A stretch of 64,000 bases of DNA from an uncultured Clostridia bacterium (GCA_934120675.1 CAKOUU010000006.1:1-64000), one strand, 5' to 3'; counted from the first letter of the stretch, positions 23,820 to 33,148 are shown. The notes: a model not told the origin generated them from the letters alone. Numbers and translations are program-made.

Positions 23820-25511
23820 TTAAAATAATGTTACTCTAAAAGAGATATTTATATTTTTATTTGTTTTTTCAGTACTTGATCTATATGACATTGCATATGT
23901 GTTTTCAGGATTTACTATATTTCCGCCTCTATAAACACTATAACTATTAGAGTCGCCAGCACATTCTAATGTCCATTCTAATTCGTTTCCTGCAAAATCA
24001 TATATATTCAATATTTTTGATTTTTCTGATATTCCTGTTGCTTGAAGTTGTTTATAGTTTCCATAGCTTGTACTGTCTGTGGCTATGTCTTCATATTTCA
24101 ATCCAGCATTTTTTTCTATGAACTTGCATACCAAGTCCCATTGAATTCCGTACATTAAACTTCCGGTTTTTTCTGATACTGCTAGATTATTTGATATTTC
24201 TTGTGCTTGTTCTACCGTAATATAATTATATGGTTTTTGTTCTGCTTGAATAACTGCTTTATTAGTTGTTCCAGTTTCTGTTGTTCTATTCATATTATTT
24301 TTGGTTGCAACACTATCTCCTACTTCATATCTTCCTATCCAAAAACCATAATTAGAATATATACTTGATAGCATCTGGTTATATTTTTCTGTGTATGTGT
24401 CTGCATCTTTTATTCCGCATCCATCATACCACTTATCTTCCCATTCTACTTCTTGTGTACTTCCGCCTTTTCTATAGTCTTTTGCATATTCTATTAAATC
24501 TGCTTTTATATTGTCATAGTCTGTATCTGCTCTGGCTGTTTTAAATATTTTTTCGGGTACTGAAATCCACACCCATTCATTATCATTTTGGTCTTTTATT
24601 ACAAGCCCTTGGCTTACAATATTCATTGTTGGTGCTAAACTTATTTTACAGTCTTTTGGTATTGTTATTGTGTCACCTTTTGAGTCTGTATATTGTGTGT
24701 CTTTTGTATATGTTTCTGACCATTTTGCTTCGTCAATTTTGACATATTGTACTTTTCCCTCTGAGTTTTTAAAATATCCTTTATATGTGTTTACACTTTT
24801 TATAAATTCATCTTCTTTTTGGTTCTCTTCCAGTGTTACACTTGATGGCTTTTGTTCTATTTCTGAAATTTGTTTTGTCCATATATATTGATTTGTTCTT
24901 GTTGTGTTAACTTCATCTTCCTTATTGTTTGATATTACTAAGCTTTCGTCTTTTGTTGTTCCTATATAATAGTAATTTTCTGGTATTAATATTCCATCAA
25001 TATATCTTAAATCCACTGTTGTTTCGTCTGGTTCTGTATAGTCTGTGTAATAGGTTTTTGTTGTATTGTTTTGTGTTATTTTTATTCCTTGTACATAAAA
25101 GATATTTTGGCTGTTTTCGTTTATTATATATACATCTGTATATGTATCTGCATTTTGTTCGTCATTTTTTATTTTTTCATAGTCCTTACCATAATTTAAA
25201 GTTATTCCTTTCATCGCTTCTAGGTCTATTACATAAAAGTCTCCTGTATCATTTTTTGAACTTAATACACTTGATAATTCATCTTTATTTGTGTATTTTA
25301 CTTTTGCTGGTATTTTTCCATATTCATTGTAATATTCTGATACTTTCTCTCTTAAAAGTTCTACATCATTGTACAAATTTGTTAATGCTTTTATGTGTAC
25401 ACTATCTGTGGCGTTATATACTAACATGCTTGTTAATATTAGCAAAATTATTACTGTTATTACTAGTGCTACCATTGTAACACCTTTTTCTTTTTTTATC
25501 ATATTTTTCAT
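23820..25511 (-). CDS. Surface protein: prepilin-like N-terminus and SUMF1-like C-domain
   Basis: 563 residues. The N-terminus (MKNMIKKEKGVTMVALVITV) has a basic leader, Gly then VTMVAL, and a hydrophobic helix, as in type IV prepilins but without Glu+5. A coiled segment (LREKVSEYYNEYGKIP) follows, as in pseudopilins. The C-terminal half resembles formylglycine-generating enzyme/SUMF1 folds: NEWVWISVP, YGFWIGRYEVGDS, YNYITVEQAQEISNNL, IYDFAGNELEWTLE, SVYRGGN and the final SFRVTLF. SUMF1-like domains also serve as lectin-like, hypervariable binding modules. Probably a cell-surface display protein, with the same N-terminal plan as the gene at 5313. Confidence 0.8.
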   Translation of the reverse strand: MKNMIKKEKGVTMVALVITVIILLILTSMLVYNATDSVHIKALTNLYNDVELLREKVSEYYNEYGKIPAKVKYTNKDELSSVLSSKNDTGDFYVIDLEAMKGITLNYGKDYEKIKNDEQNADTYTDVYIINENSQNIFYVQGIKITQNNTTKTYYTDYTEPDETTVDLRYIDGILIPENYYYIGTTKDESLVISNNKEDEVNTTRTNQYIWTKQISEIEQKPSSVTLEENQKEDEFIKSVNTYKGYFKNSEGKVQYVKIDEAKWSETYTKDTQYTDSKGDTITIPKDCKISLAPTMNIVSQGLVIKDQNDNEWVWISVPEKIFKTARADTDYDNIKADLIEYAKDYRKGGSTQEVEWEDKWYDGCGIKDADTYTEKYNQMLSSIYSNYGFWIGRYEVGDSVATKNNMNRTTETGTTNKAVIQAEQKPYNYITVEQAQEISNNLAVSEKTGSLMYGIQWDLVCKFIEKNAGLKYEDIATDSTSYGNYKQLQATGISEKSKILNIYDFAGNELEWTLECAGDSNSYSVYRGGNIVNPENTYAMSYRSSTEKTNKNINISFRVTLF

Positions 25512-25595
25512 CTTTAGATTCTCCTACTTTTTCTTGTTACTATTAATATTTATAAAAACTTTAAACAGTAACATTTTCTTTAGTATAGTTTACTA

Positions 25596-26252
25596 TTAAA
25601 TTGTGTTATTTTCAAGTAGTTTTTTGTAAATCTCTTGTCTCTTATTATATTTTGTATCTTCTTTTATTATTAAGTACCATAAATATATGTCTATTAATAT
25701 TATTGCTATATTGTGTATATATAACACTGCTATGCTTGATATTATTGTAATTGTTGCTACTGCTATTTTTGATATGATATTTGTGTATTTCTCTGCTTTT
25801 CTTTTTCCGAAGATTATGTATAAAATTCCATTTAAGACTCTTCCACCATCTAATGGGTAAATTGGCAATAAATTAAATATCATTATTAAAAAGTTTGTGT
25901 AAATTATTATAAGACTTCTGAATATATCTATTTTTAAATTTCCTGCTATTAATATTATTAAAAAGTTTGTAAATGGTCCTGCTAAAGCTACTATGATTTT
26001 TTTAATTTCTAGCTTGTTCGCTTTTTTTATTTTTAGATTGTATTCTTTTGGATTTATTTTAAATGATATTGATACTCCAAATGGCATTATTTCTATTTTT
26101 TCTGGTTTCATTCCAACTATTAGTCCTGCAATAAGATGTCCTAGCTCGTGTATAAATGCAAATATCATTATGTATGCATATACTTCGATTTGTTTTGTTA
26201 GCCAAAATAATATTATAAAGATAAATATTTTTAAATCAATTCTGAATCGCAT
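25596..26252 (-). CDS. spoIVFB: Site-2-protease family peptidase, SpoIVFB-like
   Basis: 218 residues, highly hydrophobic. The zinc motif HELGH lies in FAFIHELGHLIAGLIVG and the third ligand in FNLLPIYPLDGGRVLNG, as in M50B intramembrane proteases. About five membrane helices. In spore formers SpoIVFB cleaves pro-sigma-K in the mother cell and is held inactive by SpoIVFA. The gene directly follows a membrane-bound M23-type gene in the same direction, which matches the spoIVFA-spoIVFB pair and supports the name. Confidence 0.88.
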   Translation of the reverse strand: MRFRIDLKIFIFIILFWLTKQIEVYAYIMIFAFIHELGHLIAGLIVGMKPEKIEIMPFGVSISFKINPKEYNLKIKKANKLEIKKIIVALAGPFTNFLIILIAGNLKIDIFRSLIIIYTNFLIMIFNLLPIYPLDGGRVLNGILYIIFGKRKAEKYTNIISKIAVATITIISSIAVLYIHNIAIILIDIYLWYLIIKEDTKYNKRQEIYKKLLENNTI

Positions 26253-26351
26253 ATTCTTTTTCCTTATTTTTATTTAGGTTTTATGCACTCCTATAAACTT
26301 ACTTTTTATGTACGCTTTGAAATTTTCTTTGTAAATTTTATTATAAAAGTT

Positions 26352-27254
26352 TTATAGTTCTAATATTTTTTGTGGGTCTACTGTTCTCTCTGATATTCTG
26401 ATTTCAAAATGTAAATGTGGTCCTGTTGAATTCCCTGTTGACCCTACTTCTGCAATTTCTTGCCCTTGACTAATTGTGTCTCCTTGTTTTACATATAAGT
26501 TGTTGCAATGGGCGTATATTATACTGACTTCTCCAATTTGTATTTTTAAATGTTTTCCATAATCTCCTTCTTCTGAGGCTAGTACTACTTCTCCCCCTGT
26601 TGATGCTACTATTTTTGTTCCCATATTTGCAGCAATATCTACACCTGTATGATTTTTTGGTACTGTGCTTGTTGTTGGCTCTCTTTGTCCAAATTGTGAG
26701 CTTATTGTTCCCTCTACTGGTTTTATAAATGTGGTCGTTGCCTTTATGTTTGCTATGTCTTGTTCTTCTTGTGATAATGTTTGTGTTTGCTCTTCATTTG
26801 CTTTACTCTCATCTGCTGCTGTATCTTCTATGTTCTCCGTATTTTCTGTACTTGTTTCCTCAGTTTTGTTTTCTTCTAATTCATTTTCATTGGCTCCTCC
26901 TATTGCTCCATCATTTGTTTGTTTATCTTTTATTTTTTGTATATTGCTTTCTATGTTTTGCTTTATGTTTTCATACATTTGCCCAAAGTTTATATCATAT
27001 GATAAAAGTTCATTTGCTTTTTTTAAAAATTCTTCGGAGAATATGTAATTGTTGTTTTGAATTACATATATTATTAAATATATTACTAGACTTATTGCTA
27101 TTTGTATTATCATTTTTTTTAATAGTTTTACATCTTTTTTGTTGTTATTGTTTATCGGTACTGTTGTTGTTCTTCTTTGTGTTCCTGCTTGTCTTCTTGC
27201 ATATATTTCTTCTGCTCTTTTTATTTTATCTTCCACAGACATTGTTCTCTCCAT
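26352..27254 (-). CDS. Membrane-anchored M23 peptidase-domain protein, SpoIVFA-like
   Basis: 300 residues. A cytosolic basic N-terminus, one membrane helix (about 48-64), then a Glu/Thr-rich linker, then a LytM/M23 domain from about residue 175. The domain has FGQREP, the first zinc ligands in NHTGVDIAANMG and the HxH pair in STGPHLHFEI, so the metal site looks intact. Position immediately upstream of spoIVFB suggests SpoIVFA, the regulator that tethers SpoIVFB; a SpoIIQ-like forespore role is an alternative. Ribosome site GGAAGG before the ATG. Confidence 0.75.
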   Translation of the reverse strand: MERTMSVEDKIKRAEEIYARRQAGTQRRTTTVPINNNNKKDVKLLKKMIIQIAISLVIYLIIYVIQNNNYIFSEEFLKKANELLSYDINFGQMYENIKQNIESNIQKIKDKQTNDGAIGGANENELEENKTEETSTENTENIEDTAADESKANEEQTQTLSQEEQDIANIKATTTFIKPVEGTISSQFGQREPTTSTVPKNHTGVDIAANMGTKIVASTGGEVVLASEEGDYGKHLKIQIGEVSIIYAHCNNLYVKQGDTISQGQEIAEVGSTGNSTGPHLHFEIRISERTVDPQKILEL

Positions 27255-27386
27255 ATTTTTTCTTCCTTCCTTGTATTTCGCTTTTTAAAAATCTGAAAGT
27301 CTTAAATTTTTTTTGTTTATGTTTATTACGATTTTATTTTCTTGTTAAATATATGTAATGAATTTTAGGTTTATGATTTCAAAAAA

Positions 27387-27415
27387 ATAAGCTAGTAGAT
27401 TTATCTACTAACTTA
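27387..27415 (-). terminator. Terminator of the gene ending at 27431
   Basis: TAGTAGA (27393-27399) and TCTACTA (27404-27410) with outer TAAG/CTTA pairs; on the minus strand followed by TTATTTTTTTG. Confidence 0.8.
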
Positions 27416-27430
27416 TGATTCTTTAATTAT

Positions 27431-27769
27431 CTAAAATATTATAATTATCGCTTGAATAATGCATAACACTGTTGTTGCTATTGCATATTTTTTTAATTTT
27501 TCATATCTATTTTTTTGTTTTTGTGACACATTATCTTTTTTTATATCTTTTATTTCAACCTTTGAAATATAACTATTTACAAGCATTTCCGCTTCTTTTA
27601 ATATATAGTCTTTATCTTTCTTTTCTTCTTTATCTAATTGATTATTTTTCTCTATTTTCTGAAGTTTTTTTGCCTTCTTGTTTGTTTTTAATACTATTAT
27701 GGCTTCGTCAACAATATTTGATGGTAAGTTTTTTAATACTACCATATTTTTTAAATTACTAGCTTCCAT
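27431..27769 (-). CDS. Tail-anchored hypothetical protein
   Basis: 112 residues. The start follows AAGGAGG. Residues 1-70 are charged and helical with a short conserved-looking beginning (MVVLKNLPSNIVDEAIIVLK); residues 72-90 are Lys-rich; the last 20 (AIATTVLCIIQAIIIIF) form a C-terminal membrane anchor. No family recognised. It lies between the VTT-domain gene and the SpoIVFA-like gene, with its own terminator. Confidence 0.7.
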   Translation of the reverse strand: MEASNLKNMVVLKNLPSNIVDEAIIVLKTNKKAKKLQKIEKNNQLDKEEKKDKDYILKEAEMLVNSYISKVEIKDIKKDNVSQKQKNRYEKLKKYAIATTVLCIIQAIIIIF

Positions 27770-27829
27770 TGTATCCTCCTTGAAATATGTATTTGTTATA
27801 TTATTTCCATATTTTTTGAGGTTATACTT

Positions 27830-28561
27830 TTACATTTCTTTATTTTTTACAGATTTTAATACATCTTCTGTTACTTTGTTTTTGTCAAATTTATTAACTA
27901 TGTATATTACTATAAATGTTATTATAAATGTTATCACATATGCCAACACACTTATTTTCCATTGTCCTTTTAATAAATTGTCTCCTGCTATTGTTGATGA
28001 TATTATTGATGGAAATCTTAACAATGTTGATAGTGCTAGAAATCTTGACGTTTTTATTGGTAATAGTCCTCCTATATAAACTAATAGGTCTTTGGGTGTT
28101 CCTGGTATTAAGAATAGCAAGGCCATTACTGTTTCTATTTTTTTTGGGTCTTTAAATAGTTTGCTGTTTTCTAATTTATTTACTTTTTCTTTTGGAAAGA
28201 ATTCGTATATAAAGTCTCTTCCATATTTTTTTACAAAGAAATATATCATTGCTGTTACAATAAAAACTGATATGATTAAAAATATTGTTCCCCATATTGG
28301 TCCAAAACATATTCCTGCAAGTAGTTCTACTGGTTCTCCTGGCAAAACTGCTAGTACAACTTGTGCAAGTTCTAGTCCAAATAGTATGAGTATTCCTGTT
28401 ATTCCCGAATTTGTTATTTTTTCTTTGAATTCTGCTTGGCCTTCTGGTGTGTTTATTTGTTTCATTATTGGTACCATATATATTGTTGCTGTAATTAGTA
28501 TTACTATTGTTATTATTAGTGCTATTAATTTTATTGTTTTTGCTTTGTTTATTTTCTTCAT
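27830..28561 (-). CDS. TVP38/TMEM64 (VTT-domain) membrane protein
   Basis: 243 residues, about six membrane segments. The VTT/DedA-like motifs are seen as LAVLPGEPVELLAGICFGPI (first re-entrant loop) and FLIPGTPKDLLVYIGGLLPI (second). Proteins of this superfamily act as lipid scramblases or transporters in the inner membrane; the exact substrate is unknown. Monocistronic or followed by the tail-anchored protein gene 61 bp downstream. Confidence 0.88.
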   Translation of the reverse strand: MKKINKAKTIKLIALIITIVILITATIYMVPIMKQINTPEGQAEFKEKITNSGITGILILFGLELAQVVLAVLPGEPVELLAGICFGPIWGTIFLIISVFIVTAMIYFFVKKYGRDFIYEFFPKEKVNKLENSKLFKDPKKIETVMALLFLIPGTPKDLLVYIGGLLPIKTSRFLALSTLLRFPSIISSTIAGDNLLKGQWKISVLAYVITFIITFIVIYIVNKFDKNKVTEDVLKSVKNKEM

Positions 28562-28698
28562 TTATTTGCCTTCTTTCAGTTTAGTTATATTTATGTTATT
28601 TTATATCATTTTTTTGTGAAGTTCAAGTGTACTTTTTATGGTGCAACTATGTATATTATAGTTACATTTGTTTTTTGTCATTTTTTGTCGTTTTTTAA

Positions 28699-28727
28699 TT
28701 GACACTTTTTTTAATTGGTGATAAAAT
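28699..28727 (+). promoter_or_regulatory. Promoter of the gene at 28766
   Basis: TTGACA (28699-28704), 17-bp spacer, TAAAAT (28722-28727). Confidence 0.7.
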
Positions 28728-28765
28728 TTTCATAACCAAAAAAATCAAAAAGAGAGGTAATAAGT

Positions 28766-29293
28766 ATGGAAAAAGTAAGTACAATTTCTATCCAAAACAT
28801 CAGCAATGATGAAAGATCATCATTGCATAACTTAATTGAACGGATCAGTCAGGAATTAGAATTGTTCCACCAGAGTGTGGAGCTTGCAAAGAATTCTACT
28901 TATAAAGATGAAAAAGTAAAATTCTTTGCAGAGGAGCTGTTGAATAAGTATAGTAGCTCAGCTATCCAAATTCTTAATGATTCTTCATTATCAATGGAAC
29001 GATCACTTTGGATTTATGCAGACAAGCTCATTGATTTGTCAAAATATGAGGAAGAATTGTCAGCATATTCCATAACGAGTTCAGTTGCGGAATTTGAGGT
29101 TGTCAAAAAAAATTATGCAGTTATAATTCGGAATGCAGTTATTGACTTTGTGGCAGAAGCTTTTAGTCTCATTAATAAAGCAATGAGAAGCTACGAATTC
29201 TATTTAAAAGATATTCTTGTTCGGAATTTTAATTGGAATTCTAAAAATGGAACTTTTTCAGTTCAATTAGAACTGTTAATTGATGTTATGTAG
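28766..29293 (+). CDS. Helical hypothetical protein of atypical composition
   Basis: 175 residues, start after GAGAGG. Predicted wholly alpha-helical, soluble, with long heptad-like stretches (HNLIERISQELELFHQSVEL, VAEFEVVKKNYAVIIRNAVI). No recognised domain or catalytic motif. Base composition differs from neighbours (21 of 60 bases are G or C in 28801-28860, and codons such as GAG and CTG are common). It has a private promoter and terminator between opposite-strand genes. Possibly acquired by transfer; function unknown. Confidence 0.7.
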   Translation: MEKVSTISIQNISNDERSSLHNLIERISQELELFHQSVELAKNSTYKDEKVKFFAEELLNKYSSSAIQILNDSSLSMERSLWIYADKLIDLSKYEEELSAYSITSSVAEFEVVKKNYAVIIRNAVIDFVAEAFSLINKAMRSYEFYLKDILVRNFNWNSKNGTFSVQLELLIDVM

Positions 29294-29294
29294 A

Positions 29295-29325
29295 AAAAAT
29301 GACTCCCAAGAGGAGTCATTTTTTG
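29295..29325 (+). terminator. Terminator of the gene at 28766
   Basis: AAAAATGACTCC (29295-29306) pairs with GGAGTCATTTTT (29312-29323), 5-base loop, then more T. Confidence 0.9.
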
Positions 29326-29350
29326 TTTTTAATATATTAATATCAGCCAA

Positions 29351-29680
29351 TTAGGTTCTTTCACTTTCTTTTTCTTCTTCTCTTTCTAAAAATATTCTTT
29401 TATCGAAGCTTCCTCTTTTTTCTACTTTGTCTATTCTTATTTTTTCGAAGTCTTCTAAAGAAATATTTTTTGATTTTACTATGCTGTAAATCACTTCTAC
29501 AATATCTGCTAATTCTTCTGTTTCTTGACTTTCTAGATATTCTTTTACTTCTTCTACTAATTTTTTATTTAATTCCATTTGGTATTCTTTGTCATTTAAT
29601 GTTCTACAAATTGGTACCAAATTGTCTTTTTCTATTATTTCTGGTATTTTGTCTCTTACAAGTTTTTTGTATGTTTTCAT
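29351..29680 (-). CDS. MazG-like nucleoside triphosphate pyrophosphohydrolase
   Basis: 109 residues. It starts MKTYKKLVRDKIPEIIEKDN, the typical beginning of the phosphoribosyl-ATP pyrophosphohydrolase-like house-cleaning family. The metal-binding ExxE...ExxD pattern is visible as LVEEVKEYLESQETEELADIVEVI. All-alpha fold, probably hydrolysing non-canonical NTPs. No his genes nearby, so a HisE role is unlikely. Confidence 0.85.
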   Translation of the reverse strand: MKTYKKLVRDKIPEIIEKDNLVPICRTLNDKEYQMELNKKLVEEVKEYLESQETEELADIVEVIYSIVKSKNISLEDFEKIRIDKVEKRGSFDKRIFLEREEEKESERT

Positions 29681-29774
29681 TTTTTCTCCTTTTAAATAGG
29701 TATTTTTTATTTAATATAAAGCCTAATATAAAACAAGAAAATATCGATATTTCAATATTTTCTCGTTTTTCTTT

Positions 29775-29848
29775 TGGAGGCGCCTATCGGAGTCGGACCG
29801 ATCATCAGAGTTTTGCAGACTCGTGCCTTACCGCTTGGCTAAGGCGCC
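29775..29848 (-). tRNA. tRNA-Cys (GCA)
   Basis: 74 nt with encoded CCA. Acceptor GGCGCCT pairs with AGGCGCC, the discriminator is U, and the anticodon loop CTGCAAA gives GCA. The T-arm GGTCCGACTCC is normal. It lies 32 bp after tRNA-Gly on the same strand, probably one transcript. Confidence 0.95.
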
Positions 29849-29880
29849 ATATTTAATTTTATGCTTTTTATAAAAATATT

Positions 29881-29954
29881 TGGAGCAGGTAACGGGAATC
29901 GGACCCGTAACTTAACCTTGGCAAGGTTATGTTTTACCACTAAACTATACCTGC
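29881..29954 (-). tRNA. tRNA-Gly (GCC)
   Basis: 74 nt with encoded CCA. Acceptor GCAGGTA/TACCTGC, D-loop TTTAGTGGTAAAA, anticodon loop TTGCCAA giving GCC, T-arm CGGGTCCGATTCCCG. Confidence 0.95.
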
Positions 29955-30048
29955 GTCTTGCTTGTTGCTATATTTAATTATATTCAAAAGCAATTAATAT
30001 GATACCAAATATTCTAAATATTGTCAATAGCTTTTAAAAATAAAATTC

Positions 30049-30114
30049 CGTAAAACAGTTCAATACGTTGCGGTTCAAAATTTTACGGGATTGAAGGTAC
30101 GTCCCCAAATCCCG
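30049..30114. repeat. REP-like palindrome, copy E
   Basis: CGGGATT (30086-30092) pairs with AATCCCG (30108-30114) around GAAGGTACGTCCCCA, the family core (GGGGACG on the other strand). An additional outer pairing CCGTAAAA (30049-30056) with TTTTACGG (30081-30088) offers an alternative fold. It sits between the tRNA genes and the topA stop. Confidence 0.7.
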
Positions 30115-30119
30115 TTTTT

Positions 30120-32217
30120 TTACTTTTTAGCTTTTGCTTTTTTTGCAGTTGTTTTTCTTTTTGTTGTAGTCTTTTTAGTTGCTCTTGTTTTCTTTTCTGT
30201 TTCTTTTTTTACCTCTTCAGCTTCTTCAGGATTCCATTTTTCACCTGGCTTTGGTTTGTTCCAAGAAATATAATCACATGATGCTGGGTTATTTTCGCAA
30301 ATATAGTAATTTCTCTTTCTTTTTGTCTTTCTGACTTGAACTGTTGCTCCACATTTTGGGCATGGAACATCAATTGTTTCTATTATTGGTTTTACATTTC
30401 TACATTCTGGGAATCCAGGACATGCTAAGAATTTGCCATATCTTCCATATTTATAAACCATCATTCTTCCACATTTATCACATTGTACATCTGATACTTC
30501 ATCAACTAATTGTACATGCTCAAGTTCTTTTTCTGCCTTTTCAAGCTCTTGCTCAAATGGTCCATAGAATTCCCTAATTATTTTTTTCCATTTTTCTTTT
30601 CCTTCTGCAATCTCATCAAATTCATTTTCAATTTTTGCTGTAAATTCCACATTTACAATATCTGCAAAGTTTTCTGTAAGTAGTTTGTTTACTATTTTTC
30701 CAAGTTCTGTTGGTACTAGTTGTCTTTGCTCTTTTTCTATATATCTTCTTTCCAAAATTGTTGTAATTGTTGGTGAATATGTACTTGGTCTTCCTATTCC
30801 TTTTTCTTCTAATGCTTTTACTAAACTTGCTTCTGTATATCTTGCAGGTGGTTCTGTAAAGCTTTGTTTTGGATTTATTTTGATTAATTTTACTTCTTGA
30901 TTTTCGTCTAAAGCTGGCAACATTCCTTCTTCTTGTTCTTCTTTTTCGTCTGTTCCTTCAACATATAAAATCATAAATCCTTTGAATTTTAAGTTTTGTC
31001 CATTTGCTTTAAAGTCATAGTCATTTGCTTTGATATTTACTGCCATTGTGTCATAAACTGCTGGTTTCATTTGACTTGCCATAAATCTATTATAAATTAA
31101 TTTATATAATTTATATTGGTCTTTACTTAAGTCGCTTTTTATGTCGTCTGGCTCAATGTCCGAATATGTTGGTCTTATACCTTCGTGAGCATCTTGTGCA
31201 TCTTTGCTTGTTTTATAATATCTATTTTCATAGAATTCTTCACCATATGTTGATACTATATGTGTTTTCGCTGCGGCTCTGGCTTCTTCTGAGATTCTTG
31301 TAGAGTCTGTTCTCATATATGTGATTAGACCTACAGTTCCTCTGTCTGCTATTTTTACACCTTCATATAATGTTTGTGCGACAGACATCGTTTTCTTTAA
31401 TGTGAATCCTAATTTTCTTGAAGCCTCTTGTTGCATTGTACTTGTTGTAAATGGTGGTGCTGGATTTCTCTTTTTCTCACCTTTTTTGATTTCTGATACT
31501 ATGTATTTTGCTTTTTCTATGTCTTTTAAGATTTGGTCAACTTGTTCTTTTGAGTTGATTTCTTGTTTTTTTCCGTTTTTTTCCATAGAATCTTGCTTCA
31601 AATTCTTTTTTAGATTTCTCGTCTTTTAAGTTTGCATATATGTTCCAATATTCTTGTGGAATAAAGTTTTCGATTTCTGTTTCTCTGTCTACAATTAACT
31701 TTACTGCAACAGATTGAACTCTACCTGCTGATAGTCCTCTTTTTACTTTTTTCCATAATAATGGACTTATTTTATATCCAACTATTCTGTCTAAAACTCT
31801 TCTTGCTTGTTGTGCATCAACAGTATTTAAGTCGATATCTCTTGGTTCTTTTATTGCTTTTTGTACTGCTGATTTTGTAATTTCATTAAAAGTGACTCTT
31901 GTTATTTTGTCTTTGTCATCTTCTAATATTTTTGCTAGGTGCCATGCTATTGCTTCACCCTCACGGTCGGGGTCAGTTGCTAAATAAACTTTTTTTGCCT
32001 TTTTAGCGTCTGTTTTTAAAGATTTTATTAAATCTCCCTTTCCTCTGATATTTATATATTCAGGTTCAAAATCGTGTTCAATGTCTACACCTAATTTTGA
32101 TTTTGGTAAATCTCTTATATGTCCCATTGAGGCTACAACTTTTGTACTGCCTCCTAAAAATTTTTTTATTGTGTTTGCCTTTGCTGGTGATTCTACTATT
32201 ATTAATTTATCTGCCAT
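30120..32217 (-). pseudogene. topA: DNA topoisomerase I, one frameshift
   Basis: Two overlapping frames (31537-32217 and 30120-31601) together encode a normal TopA of about 700 residues. Start: MADKLIIVESPAKANTIKKF, after AGGAGG. The Toprim acidic triad is in YLATDPDREGEAIAWHL; the catalytic Tyr lies in GLITYMRTDSTRIS after the break. Two C-terminal zinc ribbons (CDKCGRMMVYKYGRYGKFLA and CPKCGATVQVRKTK) and a Lys-rich tail follow. The break is at an A7 run (31576-31582) next to a second A7 run; one missing A restores the frame. As topA is essential, sequencing error or transcript slippage is more likely than loss. Confidence 0.88.
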
Positions 32218-32324
32218 ATTTCCTCCTATGTTTTTCTTATACTCTTTTAGTATTCTAGAACATTTTTTCATATTTTGCAAGTTTTTTCTAATAAATATGA
32301 AAAATTCCTCATTTGAATCCGATG

Positions 32325-32389
32325 AACCAGTGGGGACGTTCTTAGATTGGTTCAAAATTTCAACCAATCTAAGAACGTCCCCACTGGTT
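32325..32389. repeat. REP-like palindrome, copy F
   Basis: A perfect 28-bp inverted repeat (32325-32352 and 32362-32389) with a 9-base loop. The arm reads AACCAGTGGGGACGTTCTTA and continues to GATTGGTT. Core GGGGACG shared with the other copies. Between topA and the small gene at 32393. Confidence 0.9.
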
Positions 32390-32392
32390 GAA

Positions 32393-32710
32393 TTAAAATT
32401 TGTTTCTGAACAAGTCTACTATGACTTCTTCAGAATTAATTGGAGTTACTTGATTTGTTTTAAAAATATTTAAAATTTGATTTGCTTCTATTTCATCATT
32501 TGTAACATATTTTATTTGTTTATTTTCTACTTTTGTATATTCTGGTTTATATTCTGTTTTTATTATTTCTATTCCATATTTTGGTTTCTGATAAGTGCTT
32601 ATTTGATCTTCATTTATTTGTTTATAGTATTCTAACTTTATTGGATATTTTATTCCTGCTTCCTCAAGTCTCTCTTTTTCGATAAATACGCTGCCAAAAA
32701 ATGTTTTCAA
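32393..32710 (-). CDS. Small conserved hypothetical protein (possibly DUF6514)
   Basis: 105 residues, soluble. The pattern YGIEIIKTEYKPEYTKVENK followed by VTNDEIEANQILNIFKTNQV and TPINSEEVIVDLF resembles the DUF6514 family of Clostridia: a beta-rich first half, then a helix with the NxVTP motif. No function is known. It ends three bases from REP-like copy F. Confidence 0.6.
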   Translation of the reverse strand: MKTFFGSVFIEKERLEEAGIKYPIKLEYYKQINEDQISTYQKPKYGIEIIKTEYKPEYTKVENKQIKYVTNDEIEANQILNIFKTNQVTPINSEEVIVDLFRNKF

Positions 32711-33148
32711 AAAAATCCCCCTTTTCTTTTGTTTTGTGACCTTTTTATATTACTACTAATTTCAGTGGTTTGCAAGGATTTTTCATCGCAATTTTTGACA
32801 TAAAAACAGCTGCTTATTCATATTTTTGTTTTTTTCTTTTTTCTTCGACTTTTACTATTTAAAACAATTTTATTATCTGTCAATTTTCGATGGCTTTCGA
32901 CTTCTACTTTCTGCTATAATATTTTTAAATCAATTAATAATTATATACCTTTTTGCCTTTTATTCTGTCAAATACGTTTTTATATGATTTCAAATCATTA
33001 TTAAAAAGCAGTAATATGTTTTTATACGATATTTCTGCTTTTTTCCTATCTTTTTAGCTAAGTTTTGAATATTGTTAATTATCTTGAGTACTTTTTTATT
33101 CTTTTTTTAGAATATTTTCAAGTATAATTTGTCTCCGACTTTTCTTTT
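32711..33148. other. 438-bp gap with a candidate small RNA
   Basis: No protein gene supported. It holds an extended -10 promoter and a terminator on the plus strand (entry at 32927), and otherwise AT-rich sequence. Confidence 0.4.
32927..33048 (+). ncRNA. Candidate small RNA
   Basis: About 120 nt bounded by an extended -10 promoter (TGCTATAAT, with TATAAT at 32915-32920) and a hairpin terminator (AAAAAGCAG 33003-33011 with CTGCTTTTT 33035-33043, then T). No reading frame with a ribosome site lies between. Sequence family not recognised. Confidence 0.35.

Noticed and set aside
29351..29680. HisE assignment for the MazG-like gene
   Set aside because: No histidine genes nearby, and the sequence fits the general house-cleaning pyrophosphohydrolase type.
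31564..31584. Programmed -1 frameshift at the topA A7 run
   Set aside because: A -1 slip on this run leads to a third frame, not the one carrying the rest of TopA; a +1 shift or one extra A is needed.
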